A stretch of 30,141 nt of DNA, taken from NCBI GenBank assembly GCA_964347325.1, contig CAYFYA010000021.1, positions 1-30,141 of the forward strand, given 5' to 3'. Under the pieces are notes generated by a model. The model saw only the letters and a list, made by a program, of their open reading frames with translations. It was not told the origin of the DNA and did not search any database. This DNA comes from JAJISG01 sp964347325. GTDB lineage: Archaea > Thermoplasmatota > Thermoplasmata > RBG-16-68-12 > JAJISG01. Positions 1 through 6,709 of this stretch are shown piece by piece (position 1 is the stretch's first letter; each line of letters starts with the position of its first letter). Both the position numbers and the translations under genes were made by a program.

Positions 1-210
1 ACTCGGGTCTGGAGACGGTCCCTTCGGAATTGCCCAGGACTTCAGGACCCCGTCCACCTCCAACCGGAAGTCGTAATGGAGGGCACGGGCCTGGTGCTTC
101 TGAACGACGAAGATCGGGGCCTCTGAAGGCGAGGCAGGACCCCCCTCGGGCTCCTGAGTCCTCCGGAAGTCCCTCCTGGACCGGTACTCCCCAAGGTGGT
201 CTTCAGACAT
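1..210 (-). CDS. LigD-type DNA repair 3'-phosphoesterase (PE) domain protein, partial
   Basis: The frame starts at an ATG at 210 and is open to the left edge, so only the first 70 residues are visible. They read as the N-terminus of the phosphoesterase domain of bacterial LigD and its stand-alone archaeal relatives: a YRSRRDF segment, a TQEPEGG linker, then FVVQKHQARALHYDFRLE, VDGVLKSWA and IPKGPS. The family removes 3'-phosphates and trims 3'-ribonucleotides at DNA ends using Mn2+; the histidines of QKH and LHYD belong to the conserved core. The ATG overlaps the stop of the upstream CYTH gene by 8 bases, so the two are probably co-translated. Whether it is a stand-alone PE protein, usual in archaea, or the start of a longer LigD cannot be seen. 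No frameshift is needed: the run of six G is read in frame. Confidence 0.88.
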   Translation of the reverse strand, partial: MSEDHLGEYRSRRDFRRTQEPEGGPASPSEAPIFVVQKHQARALHYDFRLEVDGVLKSWAIPKGPSPDPS

Positions 211-796
211 CTCCTGTCGCCTCCACGGTGTGCGACCCCAAGAGATCGCTATAGGATCCAGAGACCAGATCGGTCTCCGCTACGTGGAGGTCAGTACGAA
301 GAGTCTCGAACTCTGACTGTGCACTCCGCTCCTCCTCCTCCGTTTCCGTCACCCTCTCGAACTCGATGAAGTCCCCGAGCTGCGATACGCGATCGAGGTG
401 GATCTGGACGCTGCCCCATCGATATATGGTCCTACGCTTCTCCACGACGGCGAGAAGACCTAGCGCCTCCTCGAGGACCCTTGGTAGATGTGAGCCTTGG
501 TTCAACTGCATGAGCGTTACCCGGCTGCGCTTAGGCGTTGGGAGGTCCTCCCTGGAGTAGTATATGAGGGTCGTATTCCGCTGACCCTCCACTTCTCTCA
601 TCTTCAGTCTACCCCGATTCACGCGGAAGTAGGTGTCAGTCTGATGGAACTCTCCCACGAGACGGGCGTTGGCCTCACACCAGGTTCGAGCGATCGACAG
701 GTCAGAGCACCGGGCCTTGAGCTCCAGCAGCCGCCTCTGACCAATGCTCTCTTCACCAGGGACATCCACATGGTGGGGTAGGCGAGTCAACACCAA
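203..796 (-). CDS. CYTH-domain protein (class IV adenylate cyclase / CyaB-like)
   Basis: A 197-residue protein with the layout of small CyaB-like CYTH (triphosphate tunnel) proteins: an N-terminal LLELKARCSDL strand, then QTDTYFRVNRGRLKMRE, an LIYYSRED segment, VEKRRTIY, and IHLDRVSQLGDFIEFE near the end. The alternating charged residues on these strands line the tunnel and bind triphosphate and metal in the family. Members make cAMP or hydrolyse thiamine triphosphate, polyphosphate or other triphosphates; the sequence does not say which. The first Glu of the usual ExExK is Leu here, as is common in the ELKAR subgroup. The TTG start at 796 leaves about 23 residues before the first strand, longer than usual; GTG at 769 is an alternative. 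It begins 5 bases after the HARP gene stop and overlaps the phosphoesterase start, so it is the middle gene of an operon. Confidence 0.8.
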   Translation of the reverse strand: MVLTRLPHHVDVPGEESIGQRRLLELKARCSDLSIARTWCEANARLVGEFHQTDTYFRVNRGRLKMREVEGQRNTTLIYYSREDLPTPKRSRVTLMQLNQGSHLPRVLEEALGLLAVVEKRRTIYRWGSVQIHLDRVSQLGDFIEFERVTETEEEERSAQSEFETLRTDLHVAETDLVSGSYSDLLGSHTVEATGDV

Positions 797-801
797 TACA
801 T

Positions 802-1302
802 CTACGGTAGCGGGGTGGGAGCCTCCATGATGGATCTGAGCTTGGGCTCAAGCCTGATGGAACACTCCAGCAGCTCGAAGGTCTTAGCGACGTTGCTCAA
901 GGTCTCGAACTCGTCCTCGATGGGGATGAACCACGCCTTGGAGGAGGGGTCGAAGGTCCTCCCAGGTATCCTCTTGGCTGCCTTGACAAGCTCAGGATCG
1001 TAGTCGAACTGCACAACGTAGTCCTCGCCGACGCGGCTAATGGTGACCTCAGGCTTCCTCGGTGGCGGGACCAGGGTCTTGTCGTACATCGAGGCGAGTT
1101 CGTCGTCCAGCTCGACGTGAGCCCCTACAGCCTCAAACCGCGCCATCGCGTCCATGTAGAGGTGGATCGGTACGACCCACTCCTTGGAGAAGGAATCGAA
1201 AGACCTCTTGTCCAGGGACTTGACCGCCTTAACCAGGCCCTTGGCGTACTCAAACTGGATGACGACCTCGTCCCCCCTCCTCCTCATCCAAACCTGATTC
1301 AC
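802..1302 (-). CDS. tandem HARP-like repeat protein
   Basis: A 166-residue protein made of two copies of one module, residues about 12-56 and 94-137. Each copy reads Q-F-(E/D)-Y, L-V-K-A, K, R-(S/T)-F-D, S-K-x-W and P-I. This matches the HARP module of SMARCAL1-type annealing helicases (YDPELI, K-x-x-P-x-R-x-[YF]-D, W), which binds DNA forks and stimulates annealing. No SNF2 motor, Walker box or nuclease motif is present, so it is a free-standing double HARP. The HARP assignment is by motif recall, without a profile search. The GTG start at 1302 sits about 27 bases below a TATA box at 1325-1334, giving a leaderless mRNA; ATG at 1287 is an alternative. It is first in the unit with the CYTH and LigD-phosphoesterase genes, which suggests a DNA-end or fork repair role. 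Confidence 0.72.
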   Translation of the reverse strand: MNQVWMRRRGDEVVIQFEYAKGLVKAVKSLDKRSFDSFSKEWVVPIHLYMDAMARFEAVGAHVELDDELASMYDKTLVPPPRKPEVTISRVGEDYVVQFDYDPELVKAAKRIPGRTFDPSSKAWFIPIEDEFETLSNVAKTFELLECSIRLEPKLRSIMEAPTPLP

Positions 1303-1324
1303 ACCTCTCCGAGGTCTTCCCAGC

Positions 1325-1334
1325 CTTATATACC
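1325..1334 (-). promoter_or_regulatory. TATA box of the HARP-CYTH-phosphoesterase operon
   Basis: On the minus strand the bases read GGTATATAAG. The box centre lies about 27 bases before the GTG at 1302, which is the archaeal TATA-to-start spacing, so transcription should begin at or next to that start codon. No other box lies before the following two genes. Confidence 0.7.
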
Positions 1335-1362
1335 GAGGGGGGAGAGATGGGTGAAAGTGGGT

Positions 1363-1881
1363 CTATCCCTCAGGTCCCATTAGGTCCTCGCTCGTGAGCA
1401 GGGGGATTAGTCGAACGCCCAGATTGCCAAGGCGGTCCTCCGCGCCTTCTCCCCTGTCCACGATGCAAACGACCCGATCGACCAGCGCCCCGGCATCCCT
1501 CAACGCGCGGACGGCCCGCTCCACGCTCCCGCCTGTTGTGGTGACGTCCTCTACCAGCACCACCCTATCCCCTGGCTCAAGGTCCCCCTCCAACGCCTTC
1601 ATGGTCCCGTGAGCTCGCTCTCCCTTTCTGATCATGACGTAGGGTAGAGACGCTCGCAGGGCCAGTGCCACTACCAAGGGGATTGCCCCCAGCTCCACGC
1701 CCGCAAGCTTTGCGTACCCCTCCACGTGGGGCAGCATGTGCTTGGCCACGAGATTCAGCGTCTCCGGCTTCGTCACGGCTTTCTTGATGTCGATGTAGTA
1801 AGGGCTCTTCCTGCCAGAGGTCAGCGTGAAGTCCCCGAACTGCAGGGCACCGCTCGATTTAAGGGCCTCCACCAAGCTCAC
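1363..1881 (-). CDS. pyrE: orotate phosphoribosyltransferase
   Basis: Transfers the ribose-phosphate of PRPP to orotate to give orotidine 5'-phosphate in UMP synthesis. The 172-residue protein has the family order: GALQFGDFTLTSGRKSPYYID near the N-terminus, a KGERAHGT loop with the catalytic basic residues, and the PRPP-binding signature VVLVEDVTTTGGS. The length is normal for archaeal PyrE. The frame is open upstream to 2010, but that part overlaps carS and looks like a shadow. The start is taken as GTG at 1881, where GTGA overlaps the carS stop by 4 bases and GGAGGT lies a few bases ahead. It is therefore translationally coupled to carS. Nothing unusual is seen. Confidence 0.95.
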   Translation of the reverse strand: MSLVEALKSSGALQFGDFTLTSGRKSPYYIDIKKAVTKPETLNLVAKHMLPHVEGYAKLAGVELGAIPLVVALALRASLPYVMIRKGERAHGTMKALEGDLEPGDRVVLVEDVTTTGGSVERAVRALRDAGALVDRVVCIVDRGEGAEDRLGNLGVRLIPLLTSEDLMGPEG

Positions 1882-2435
1882 CAAGGCACCTCCTTCTTCC
1901 CAATCCTGTAGCCGATGATGTTGACGGCCCTGTGGAGGATAGGGGTGATCACTATAATGAGGATGAGGCCGAAGATGGCCTCCCCTATGAAGTAGTGTTC
2001 CAGAAGCCATCCCGGGAAGAGCGCCACCGTCAGGAGTAAGGCGCCCAACACGAAGTCATACTGATCCAGGACCGGGGCCCTGTCCCCCCTCACGATGCCC
2101 AACCTCCTCTTGATGAAGCTCCCCAGGAGGTCCCCCAGCAGGGCCCCGAAAGCCAGGGTGGTCACCGGGCCGAGCCAGTTCACGAAAGCGCCAAGGGTCA
2201 GTGGTTCCGACCAGAGGGCGCTGGAGGGCCACAGCAGCGTGCCGACCAGAACCGCTGACAGTCCGCCGCCGAAGAGACCGCGCCAGGTCTTTCCGTCACC
2301 GAGAACTCGGCGCCCGTCTCGCAGGCTCCGGCCGAGGTCCACGGGAGCCCCGCCACCCCACACCACAGCCAGAGGGTTCACCACGTACGCAGGTATGAAG
2401 AGCCAGAAAGCCAGAAAGAGGGTTAGTGCGAGCAC
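1878..2435 (-). CDS. carS: CDP-archaeol synthase
   Basis: Activates unsaturated archaetidic acid with CTP to make CDP-archaeol, the branch point to archaeal polar lipids, at the membrane. The 185-residue protein has hydrophobic segments near residues 3-23, 55-80, 88-108, 125-145 and 150-172. The CarS signatures are visible: NP near residue 20, LGDGKTWRG, and a cytoplasmic loop GALLGDLLGSFIKRR followed by RGDRAPVLDQYDF. Start: GTG at 2435 lies about 24 bases below TATAAA at 2456-2461, giving a leaderless transcript. An ATG at 2446 is in another frame and would lie upstream of the mRNA. It is first in a two-gene unit with pyrE. egsA, the first committed step of the same lipid pathway, is at 7302. 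Confidence 0.93.
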   Translation of the reverse strand: MLALTLFLAFWLFIPAYVVNPLAVVWGGGAPVDLGRSLRDGRRVLGDGKTWRGLFGGGLSAVLVGTLLWPSSALWSEPLTLGAFVNWLGPVTTLAFGALLGDLLGSFIKRRLGIVRGDRAPVLDQYDFVLGALLLTVALFPGWLLEHYFIGEAIFGLILIIVITPILHRAVNIIGYRIGKKEVPW

Positions 2436-2454
2436 CGCGCCAGCATAGGGTCTC

Positions 2455-2462
2455 CTTTATAG
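2455..2462 (-). promoter_or_regulatory. TATA box of carS-pyrE
   Basis: The minus strand reads CTATAAAG. The centre is about 24 bases before the carS GTG, consistent with leaderless initiation. This spacing is the main reason for choosing that GTG, since no Shine-Dalgarno precedes it. Confidence 0.65.
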
Positions 2463-2498
2463 GGACTTTCCCCTCGAGCGTCCGCCCAGGGAGTTTTC

Positions 2499-4385
2499 TC
2501 AAAGCGGGAAGGAGTCGAGTGGGGTCTCGGACCCGAGGTGGTCCTCCACGGCGGCCCAGGTATCCTCCACCAGGTCCATTGGTCCGAGCACCCTCTTGAA
2601 GTATACCGCCCGGCGGTCCAGAATTATGGCGATCCCTCTATCGGTCTCCGAGCGAATGAGGCGGCCTATGGACTGTAGGAGGCGGCGCGTGGCGGGTGCG
2701 TGAACCACGTACTCCCAGCCGCGCTGGAACTTCCAGTCGTAGTAGTTCACCAGCGCCCTAAGGGCCGCCGTAGGCTTTGGGTATGGAATGCCGACGATGG
2801 CGACGACTTCCAGCTCCCGATTCGGGAAGTCCAGCCCTTCTCCAACCCTCCCACCCGCCACGGCGAAGAAGGCCGAAGTGGAGCTTCTGAAGGCGTCGAG
2901 GGTGCGCATCAACTTCGCCTGGTCCATCCCCCTCTCCTCCATGTGGATAGGAACGCGAGCCTCCTTCGCGATGTCCTCATAGGAGCTCAGCTGCTCGTAG
3001 CTGGGAAAGAGAACGAGCGTGTTCCTGTTGCACGAGGTGAGGAGGTAACGCACCTCCTCCTTCAGCCTCTCGAGTACCCTCGGGTCCGTCATCCGATCCT
3101 CATATCTCGTGGTCACGCCATCCAGGTATACCACGCGCAGGTTCTCCGAAGGGAAGGGGGAGGGAAACCTCTTGAGGGGGGAGTCCTCCGGGAGCCCCAG
3201 GGAGTCCCGATACTCTCGAAGGGGTTCCAGGGTTCCCGACATGTGGATGGAGGCGTGGCAATCGAGGAGGGGGCTTGCGGCGATGGAGGAGTCCAGACAG
3301 TAGGCCTTCAGGGCCGGGTTCTCGCCCCCGGTGACCAGCTTCGCGAATTCCACATCCTCCGTGGTCATCCATCGCAGGAGGTTGTTCGCCGTGGAGAGAA
3401 CGAGGGAGCGGGGGAGGCGCCCCCTTCGCCTCCTGGACTCTCTGATGACTTCCCCGAGGGCGGCCATGGAGCCCAGCATACCCTTGAGTTGGGAGGAGGT
3501 AGCAGTCAGGGCCTTCAGCAGCACGGCCTCCAGGGCGAAGGGCGGCAGGAAGCCGTCCTCATCGACCACGTACTCGGAGGCGAGCTCCAGCATCCCACCC
3601 TTCACGATCTCCAGGAGGTCGAAGGTACTGGTATCCTCCCGCAGGTCCAGGTCTCCGTGATCCATCACCTCCCGCTCGGCCCTCTCGACGGCGTTCAGGG
3701 AGATGCTGAAGGAGGCGATCTCCCTGCAGTACTCGGGGAGGTTGTGCGCCTCGTCGACGACGACGATGAGATCCTCCAGGGACCGCCCCATAGTCTCTAG
3801 GAGATTTCTCCTCAGGGATGGAGCAAAGAAGTAGATGTACGGGGCGGTGACCAGCTTCGCCCGGGATAGCAGGAGCTTATTCAGCTCGTAGGGACAGATT
3901 CCCAGCTCCCGACAATGCTCCACCGTCTCCTCAGCCGTGGGGAGTGTTTGCCGGGAATGGGCTTCCAGCTCCTCCAGGTCGGCCGCTAGCAGGCCCTCGT
4001 AGTAGGGGCAGCCCTCACCCCTACCTTCCATGGTGGCCTCCTTCCTGTCCCTGCAGAAGTGGGACAGCTCCTCGGGGGAACCGTGGGACAGCTCCCCGTC
4101 CTCACGGGCCAGGAGGCACATCCTGTGTCTTCCCTGCAGGGCGAGGCCGTAGGGCCCCAGTCGCCTGAGCTCCAGCATCACCTGCCTCTGCTGAGAGTTG
4201 GTGCGGAGTAGATGCAGGACCACCTTGTCCCGCTCGAGGGCCTCCACCAGGGTGGCGTAGAGGACGCACACCGTCTTTCCGGATCCCGTGCCCGACTGGA
4301 TGACTAGGTGATCGCCCCCGAGGGCCCTCCTCATGCTGGAGATGATGGTCTTCTGATACCTCCTGGGCGAATACGGGAACCTCAA
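2499..4385 (-). CDS. XPD/Rad3-family Fe-S DNA helicase
   Basis: A superfamily 2 helicase that unwinds DNA 5'-3'; archaeal XPD acts in repair. The 628 residues carry a Walker A GTGSGKT (about 32-38), Cys90, Cys111, Cys126 and Cys164 that can hold the family's 4Fe-4S cluster, a DEAH box at 211-214 in VVDEAHN, and motif VI QSIGRLIRSETDRG near the C-terminus. The arch domain lies between the cluster and the second motor domain, around residues 225-340. Length is close to other archaeal XPDs. The TTG start at 4385 has no ribosome site but lies about 27 bases from an A/T box at 4409-4414, so it is probably leaderless. It is divergent from the DUF61-like gene and appears to share that box with it. 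Confidence 0.93.
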   Translation of the reverse strand: MRFPYSPRRYQKTIISSMRRALGGDHLVIQSGTGSGKTVCVLYATLVEALERDKVVLHLLRTNSQQRQVMLELRRLGPYGLALQGRHRMCLLAREDGELSHGSPEELSHFCRDRKEATMEGRGEGCPYYEGLLAADLEELEAHSRQTLPTAEETVEHCRELGICPYELNKLLLSRAKLVTAPYIYFFAPSLRRNLLETMGRSLEDLIVVVDEAHNLPEYCREIASFSISLNAVERAEREVMDHGDLDLREDTSTFDLLEIVKGGMLELASEYVVDEDGFLPPFALEAVLLKALTATSSQLKGMLGSMAALGEVIRESRRRRGRLPRSLVLSTANNLLRWMTTEDVEFAKLVTGGENPALKAYCLDSSIAASPLLDCHASIHMSGTLEPLREYRDSLGLPEDSPLKRFPSPFPSENLRVVYLDGVTTRYEDRMTDPRVLERLKEEVRYLLTSCNRNTLVLFPSYEQLSSYEDIAKEARVPIHMEERGMDQAKLMRTLDAFRSSTSAFFAVAGGRVGEGLDFPNRELEVVAIVGIPYPKPTAALRALVNYYDWKFQRGWEYVVHAPATRRLLQSIGRLIRSETDRGIAIILDRRAVYFKRVLGPMDLVEDTWAAVEDHLGSETPLDSFPL

Positions 4386-4407
4386 CGGATGGTCTCAGAA
4401 GAGGTCG

Positions 4408-4415
4408 CATTAAAG
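4408..4415. promoter_or_regulatory. shared TATA-like box between the XPD helicase and DUF61-like genes
   Basis: The plus strand reads CATTAAAG and the minus strand CTTTAATG. The centre at 4411.5 is about 27 bases from the TTG at 4385 on the minus strand and about 28 bases from the GTG at 4439 on the plus strand. One box can therefore place both transcription starts at the start codons. A second box, CTTAAG at 4454-4459, could instead serve an internal GTG at 4484 of the plus gene. Confidence 0.5.
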
Positions 4416-4438
4416 GTTCATGGGAGGGGTGGGCGAAA

Positions 4439-4900
4439 GTGGATCGTGGAAACCTTAAGACGCCTCTCTGCGCTTCTCCACTGGTGTTTGACGAGCGGCG
4501 GGTCCGGAGGTGGGTTGACTTCGAGTTGGGGGGCCTCCACCAGGGCCTCGTTCTCAAGAAACGGAGCCTCGAACACCTACTGGCTGAGGAAGAGCCGAAG
4601 TGCGTTACCAGGGAAGGGGAGGACCACGTGTTCGACCGGGAGGTCTTGAGCAAGTTTGGTGATGAGGCGAGCCCGGAAGAGAGGCGAAGGCTGCGGTTGC
4701 CGGTGACACTGCGCTTCCATGCGGACCTGGAGGACCAGGCCAGCCTGGACGATGAGGTAGCGGCGGAAATCCTTCGACGTCTAGAGGGATTCGGCTCGGC
4801 CTACCCCTTCAGAGACGGGAAGATGTGGATTCCCTACTCCTTGGCAATTCAGATGCTGGTCGGCTACCCGACGGTCTTCCAGACGATAGTGACCCTCTAG
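4439..4900 (+). CDS. DUF61 / UPF0216-like archaeal protein
   Basis: A 153-residue protein that I match to the archaeal DUF61 (UPF0216) family: an N-terminal helix with KKRSLEHLLAEE, then a conserved middle with RLRLPVTLRF, and a C-terminal segment MWIPYSLAIQMLVGYPT. The family has no established function. There is no signal peptide or membrane segment. GTG at 4439 is used because it lies about 28 bases below the A/T box shared with the XPD helicase; GTG at 4484 is also possible, since the conserved part starts after it. Its stop overlaps the stop of the convergent DUF6015-like gene in the palindrome CTAG. Confidence 0.72.
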   Translation: MDRGNLKTPLCASPLVFDERRVRRWVDFELGGLHQGLVLKKRSLEHLLAEEEPKCVTREGEDHVFDREVLSKFGDEASPEERRRLRLPVTLRFHADLEDQASLDDEVAAEILRRLEGFGSAYPFRDGKMWIPYSLAIQMLVGYPTVFQTIVTL

Positions 4901-5361
4901 GGCTCCGGAACCCGGCTCTGTCGGACCTCCCACAGGTCCTCCGGCATCTCTTCGTAGACGGAGAGCTCCTCCTCGGGCTGCTCCAGGGCCGGTGCATTGT
5001 CGGCCAGCTCGTAGATTCTCTCCTTCCTGAAGAGCCAGTAGTGGATCCTCCACTCCCGCCCATCGTAGAGAGTCGTCTCCTCCCTCTCGGTGGTCAGGAT
5101 ACCGGAGTCCTCCAGCATATAGAAGGCGTCCCGGTCGTCAGGCTCCAAAACGTTGTCGATGATCCTCTCAGAATAACCGAAAAAATTGAGGATGTGCTGG
5201 GCCATCGCCCTGGCCTCATCCTCCTTCAACCTTTGACTGTCTATACTATTCTTGATGGCCCGCGTGAGGTCATCGACAGTTAGAGTGCACTCCAGCCCCT
5301 TCTCCTTAGTATCAAACGCCAGGGTCGTCCCGCCCCTGAACTCTTCAATTGCGTTCTTCAC
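4897..5361 (-). CDS. archaeal conserved protein, DUF6015-like
   Basis: A soluble 154-residue acidic protein without catalytic motifs that I recognise. The core, residues about 50-115, reads AQHILNFFGYSERIIDNVLEPDDRDAFYMLEDSGILTT followed by ETTLYDGREWRIHYW. I recall this pattern from the DUF6015 family of Thermoplasmata and related archaea; the layout looks like a winged-helix fold, which is inference. The C-terminal 30 residues are acidic and low in complexity. The start is GTG at 5361. A TATA-like ATATTTA only a few bases upstream of it is too close to serve this codon, and a weaker AATAA near 5382-5387 fits better. It is monocistronic and divergent from the KaiC-like gene. Confidence 0.68.
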   Translation of the reverse strand: MKNAIEEFRGGTTLAFDTKEKGLECTLTVDDLTRAIKNSIDSQRLKEDEARAMAQHILNFFGYSERIIDNVLEPDDRDAFYMLEDSGILTTEREETTLYDGREWRIHYWLFRKERIYELADNAPALEQPEEELSVYEEMPEDLWEVRQSRVPEP

Positions 5362-5489
5362 CTATATTTAGGTTGCGTGTTATTGCTTAGCAAGGGTTAT
5401 TATCAAAGGTGTCAAGAAAAAGATAAATGGGCTCCGGGGCATACGAACGACACCCGGAGGACAGGAGGGGAGTCGAGTAGGCGCCCGCC
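5362..5489. promoter_or_regulatory. AT-rich divergent promoter region between the DUF6015-like and KaiC-like genes
   Basis: This is one of the most AT-rich short stretches in the window. It holds ATATTTA at 5364-5370, TATTAT around 5398-5403 and AGATAAAT at 5421-5428. The last is a plausible TATA box for the plus-strand gene, with a start near 5451 and a leader of about 40 bases. The Shine-Dalgarno-like GGAGGGG at 5464-5470 is 19 bases from the ATG, farther than usual. Confidence 0.45.
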
Positions 5490-6269
5490 ATGAGGTCTGA
5501 GAGCCAGGACGATCGGATACTGGAGGAGCTGGAGAAGCTCAGGCTCCGGATGGGGAGGCTGGAGAAGCAGATAGGCCAGCTAACGGAGAGGGGGCCTCCC
5601 TGGCGCGAAGAACGTGTCAGGACCTTTGTGGAGGGCCTTGACGATGCGTTGGGAGGGGGAGTCCCCAAGGGGCACGTGGTCCTGCTCCACGGCCCCGCGG
5701 GGACTATGAAAACGTCCCTTGCCCTCTACCTCACCTCCCGTAACGCGGAGCAGGGTAAGAAGGCCCTGTACGTGTCCCTGGAGGAGACGCGTGAGAGCCT
5801 GCGGGAGACCATGAGGGCCCTGGAGATGCCCGCGGACGACTTCATCGTCGATATCGCCACCATGAGGCTGGAGCACGACATGGCGGAGGCTGGAGACTGG
5901 TTCCAGATCCTCGTGAGCTACTTGAAGGGCAAGGTGAAGGCGGGGCTTGACCTCCTGGTCATCGATCCCTTCAACGCCCTGTACTCCAACGCCGAGATGC
6001 TGACCCCCCGCATCGAAATCCTACAGTTCTTCAGGTTCCTCAGATCCTCGGGTGTGACCACCTACCTCATCTACGAGGGTGAGGAGTTCGGCCACCAGGA
6101 GGAGTACATGGCCGACGGCCTCATCGAGATCCTGCCGAGGGAGGTGGAGCCAGGCCACGTCGCCCTGTGGATCAGGTGTGCCAAGCTACGGCACTCCGAG
6201 CACTCGAGGGACGCCTTCGAACTGACCTTTCGGCAGGGGGTGTTCCAGGTCCTTCCGGTGTCCGGATAG
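5490..6269 (+). CDS. KaiC-like RecA-superfamily ATPase
   Basis: A 259-residue single-domain ATPase of the archaeal KaiC-like group. Residues 8-34 form a charged coiled coil. The core then begins with the KaiC-type TFVEGLDDALGGGVPKG and a Walker A GPAGTMKT at 68-75. ALYVSLEETRESL follows, with a Glu at the usual catalytic position, and Walker B LDLLVIDPFN comes near 152-160. There is one ATPase core, not two as in circadian KaiC. Archaeal relatives act in motility (ArlH), signalling or unknown processes; nothing here names the role. ATG at 5490 is the first in-frame start after a stop. It ends 7 bases from the convergent sepF stop, so no operon partner is visible. Confidence 0.85.
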   Translation: MRSESQDDRILEELEKLRLRMGRLEKQIGQLTERGPPWREERVRTFVEGLDDALGGGVPKGHVVLLHGPAGTMKTSLALYLTSRNAEQGKKALYVSLEETRESLRETMRALEMPADDFIVDIATMRLEHDMAEAGDWFQILVSYLKGKVKAGLDLLVIDPFNALYSNAEMLTPRIEILQFFRFLRSSGVTTYLIYEGEEFGHQEEYMADGLIEILPREVEPGHVALWIRCAKLRHSEHSRDAFELTFRQGVFQVLPVSG

Positions 6270-6276
6270 GGGAGGC

Positions 6277-6645
6277 TCAATAGGAGTTGCGTATCTTGCT
6301 CCTATCGATCCTCATCCCAGTGGGGGTTGCCAGAAGGAAGTTTCTACCCAGGGCCGCTACATCGCCGCCGGTGTCCTGTGCCACGGCCTTCAGCTCGCTG
6401 GTCACCCTCTTGAGGGCCAGCTCGTCGTTGGCAATGGGGCTGTAGTCCACCACGAGGACGGTGCCCTCGTACAGCAGGCTATTCAGCAGGCCCAGGTCCT
6501 CTTCCCTGGTGACCTCGGCGACCTTGACCACGGTCTTCGAGGGACCCATCTCTTCTTGGACGGGTAGTTCGCTGAGGTCTATGTACTCTCCTTCGGAGGT
6601 TCGTCCGTGCGCTACCAGCTTTCTTAACGGTTTGAAGATGCCCAT
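6277..6645 (-). CDS. sepF: archaeal cell division protein SepF
   Basis: SepF anchors FtsZ rings to the membrane in FtsZ-using archaea. The 122-residue protein shows the archaeal layout: a short N-terminal basic amphipathic stretch (MGIFKPLRKLV) that can bind membrane, a linker with EYIDLSEL, and the SepF core with VVKVAEV, VLVVDYSPIANDE, ELKAVAQDTGGDVAALG and a final TPTGMRIDRSKIR. Length and order match the family, and no residue of the core looks missing. The ATG start is 17 bases from the predicted transcription start below TTTAAA at 6686-6691. FtsZ itself is not in the window. Confidence 0.92.
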   Translation of the reverse strand: MGIFKPLRKLVAHGRTSEGEYIDLSELPVQEEMGPSKTVVKVAEVTREEDLGLLNSLLYEGTVLVVDYSPIANDELALKRVTSELKAVAQDTGGDVAALGRNFLLATPTGMRIDRSKIRNSY

Positions 6646-6684
6646 CCCAATCCCTTCTGCGCCGTCCCCGATGCTGACCAGGCG

Positions 6685-6692
6685 ATTTAAAC
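6685..6692 (-). promoter_or_regulatory. TATA box of sepF
   Basis: The bases ATTTAAAC (plus) or GTTTAAAT (minus) are centred 43 bases upstream of the sepF ATG. They predict a start near 6662 and a leader of about 17 bases with a purine-rich site before the ATG. Confidence 0.5.
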
Positions 6693-6709
6693 ATATCGGC
6701 AGGCGGCCC

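Noticed and set aside
203..210. Frameshift in the phosphoesterase at a G-run near 148-155
   Set aside because: A recount gave six G, and the domain then reads in one frame from the ATG at 210 to the window edge.
30..254. 74-codon open frame on the plus strand at the left edge
   Set aside because: It lies opposite the LigD-type phosphoesterase, which has clear family motifs; the plus-strand product is a low-complexity Pro/Arg/Ser-rich shadow.
2423..2446. Seven-codon frame starting with ATG at 2446, with GGAG ahead, overlapping the carS start
   Set aside because: It looks like a leader peptide, but the TATA box at 2455 predicts that the mRNA begins about 10 bases below this ATG.
2700..3800. 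366-codon open frame antisense to the XPD helicase
   Set aside because: High GC gives long antisense frames. The product is His/Val/Gly-rich with no motif, while the helicase has all expected motifs.
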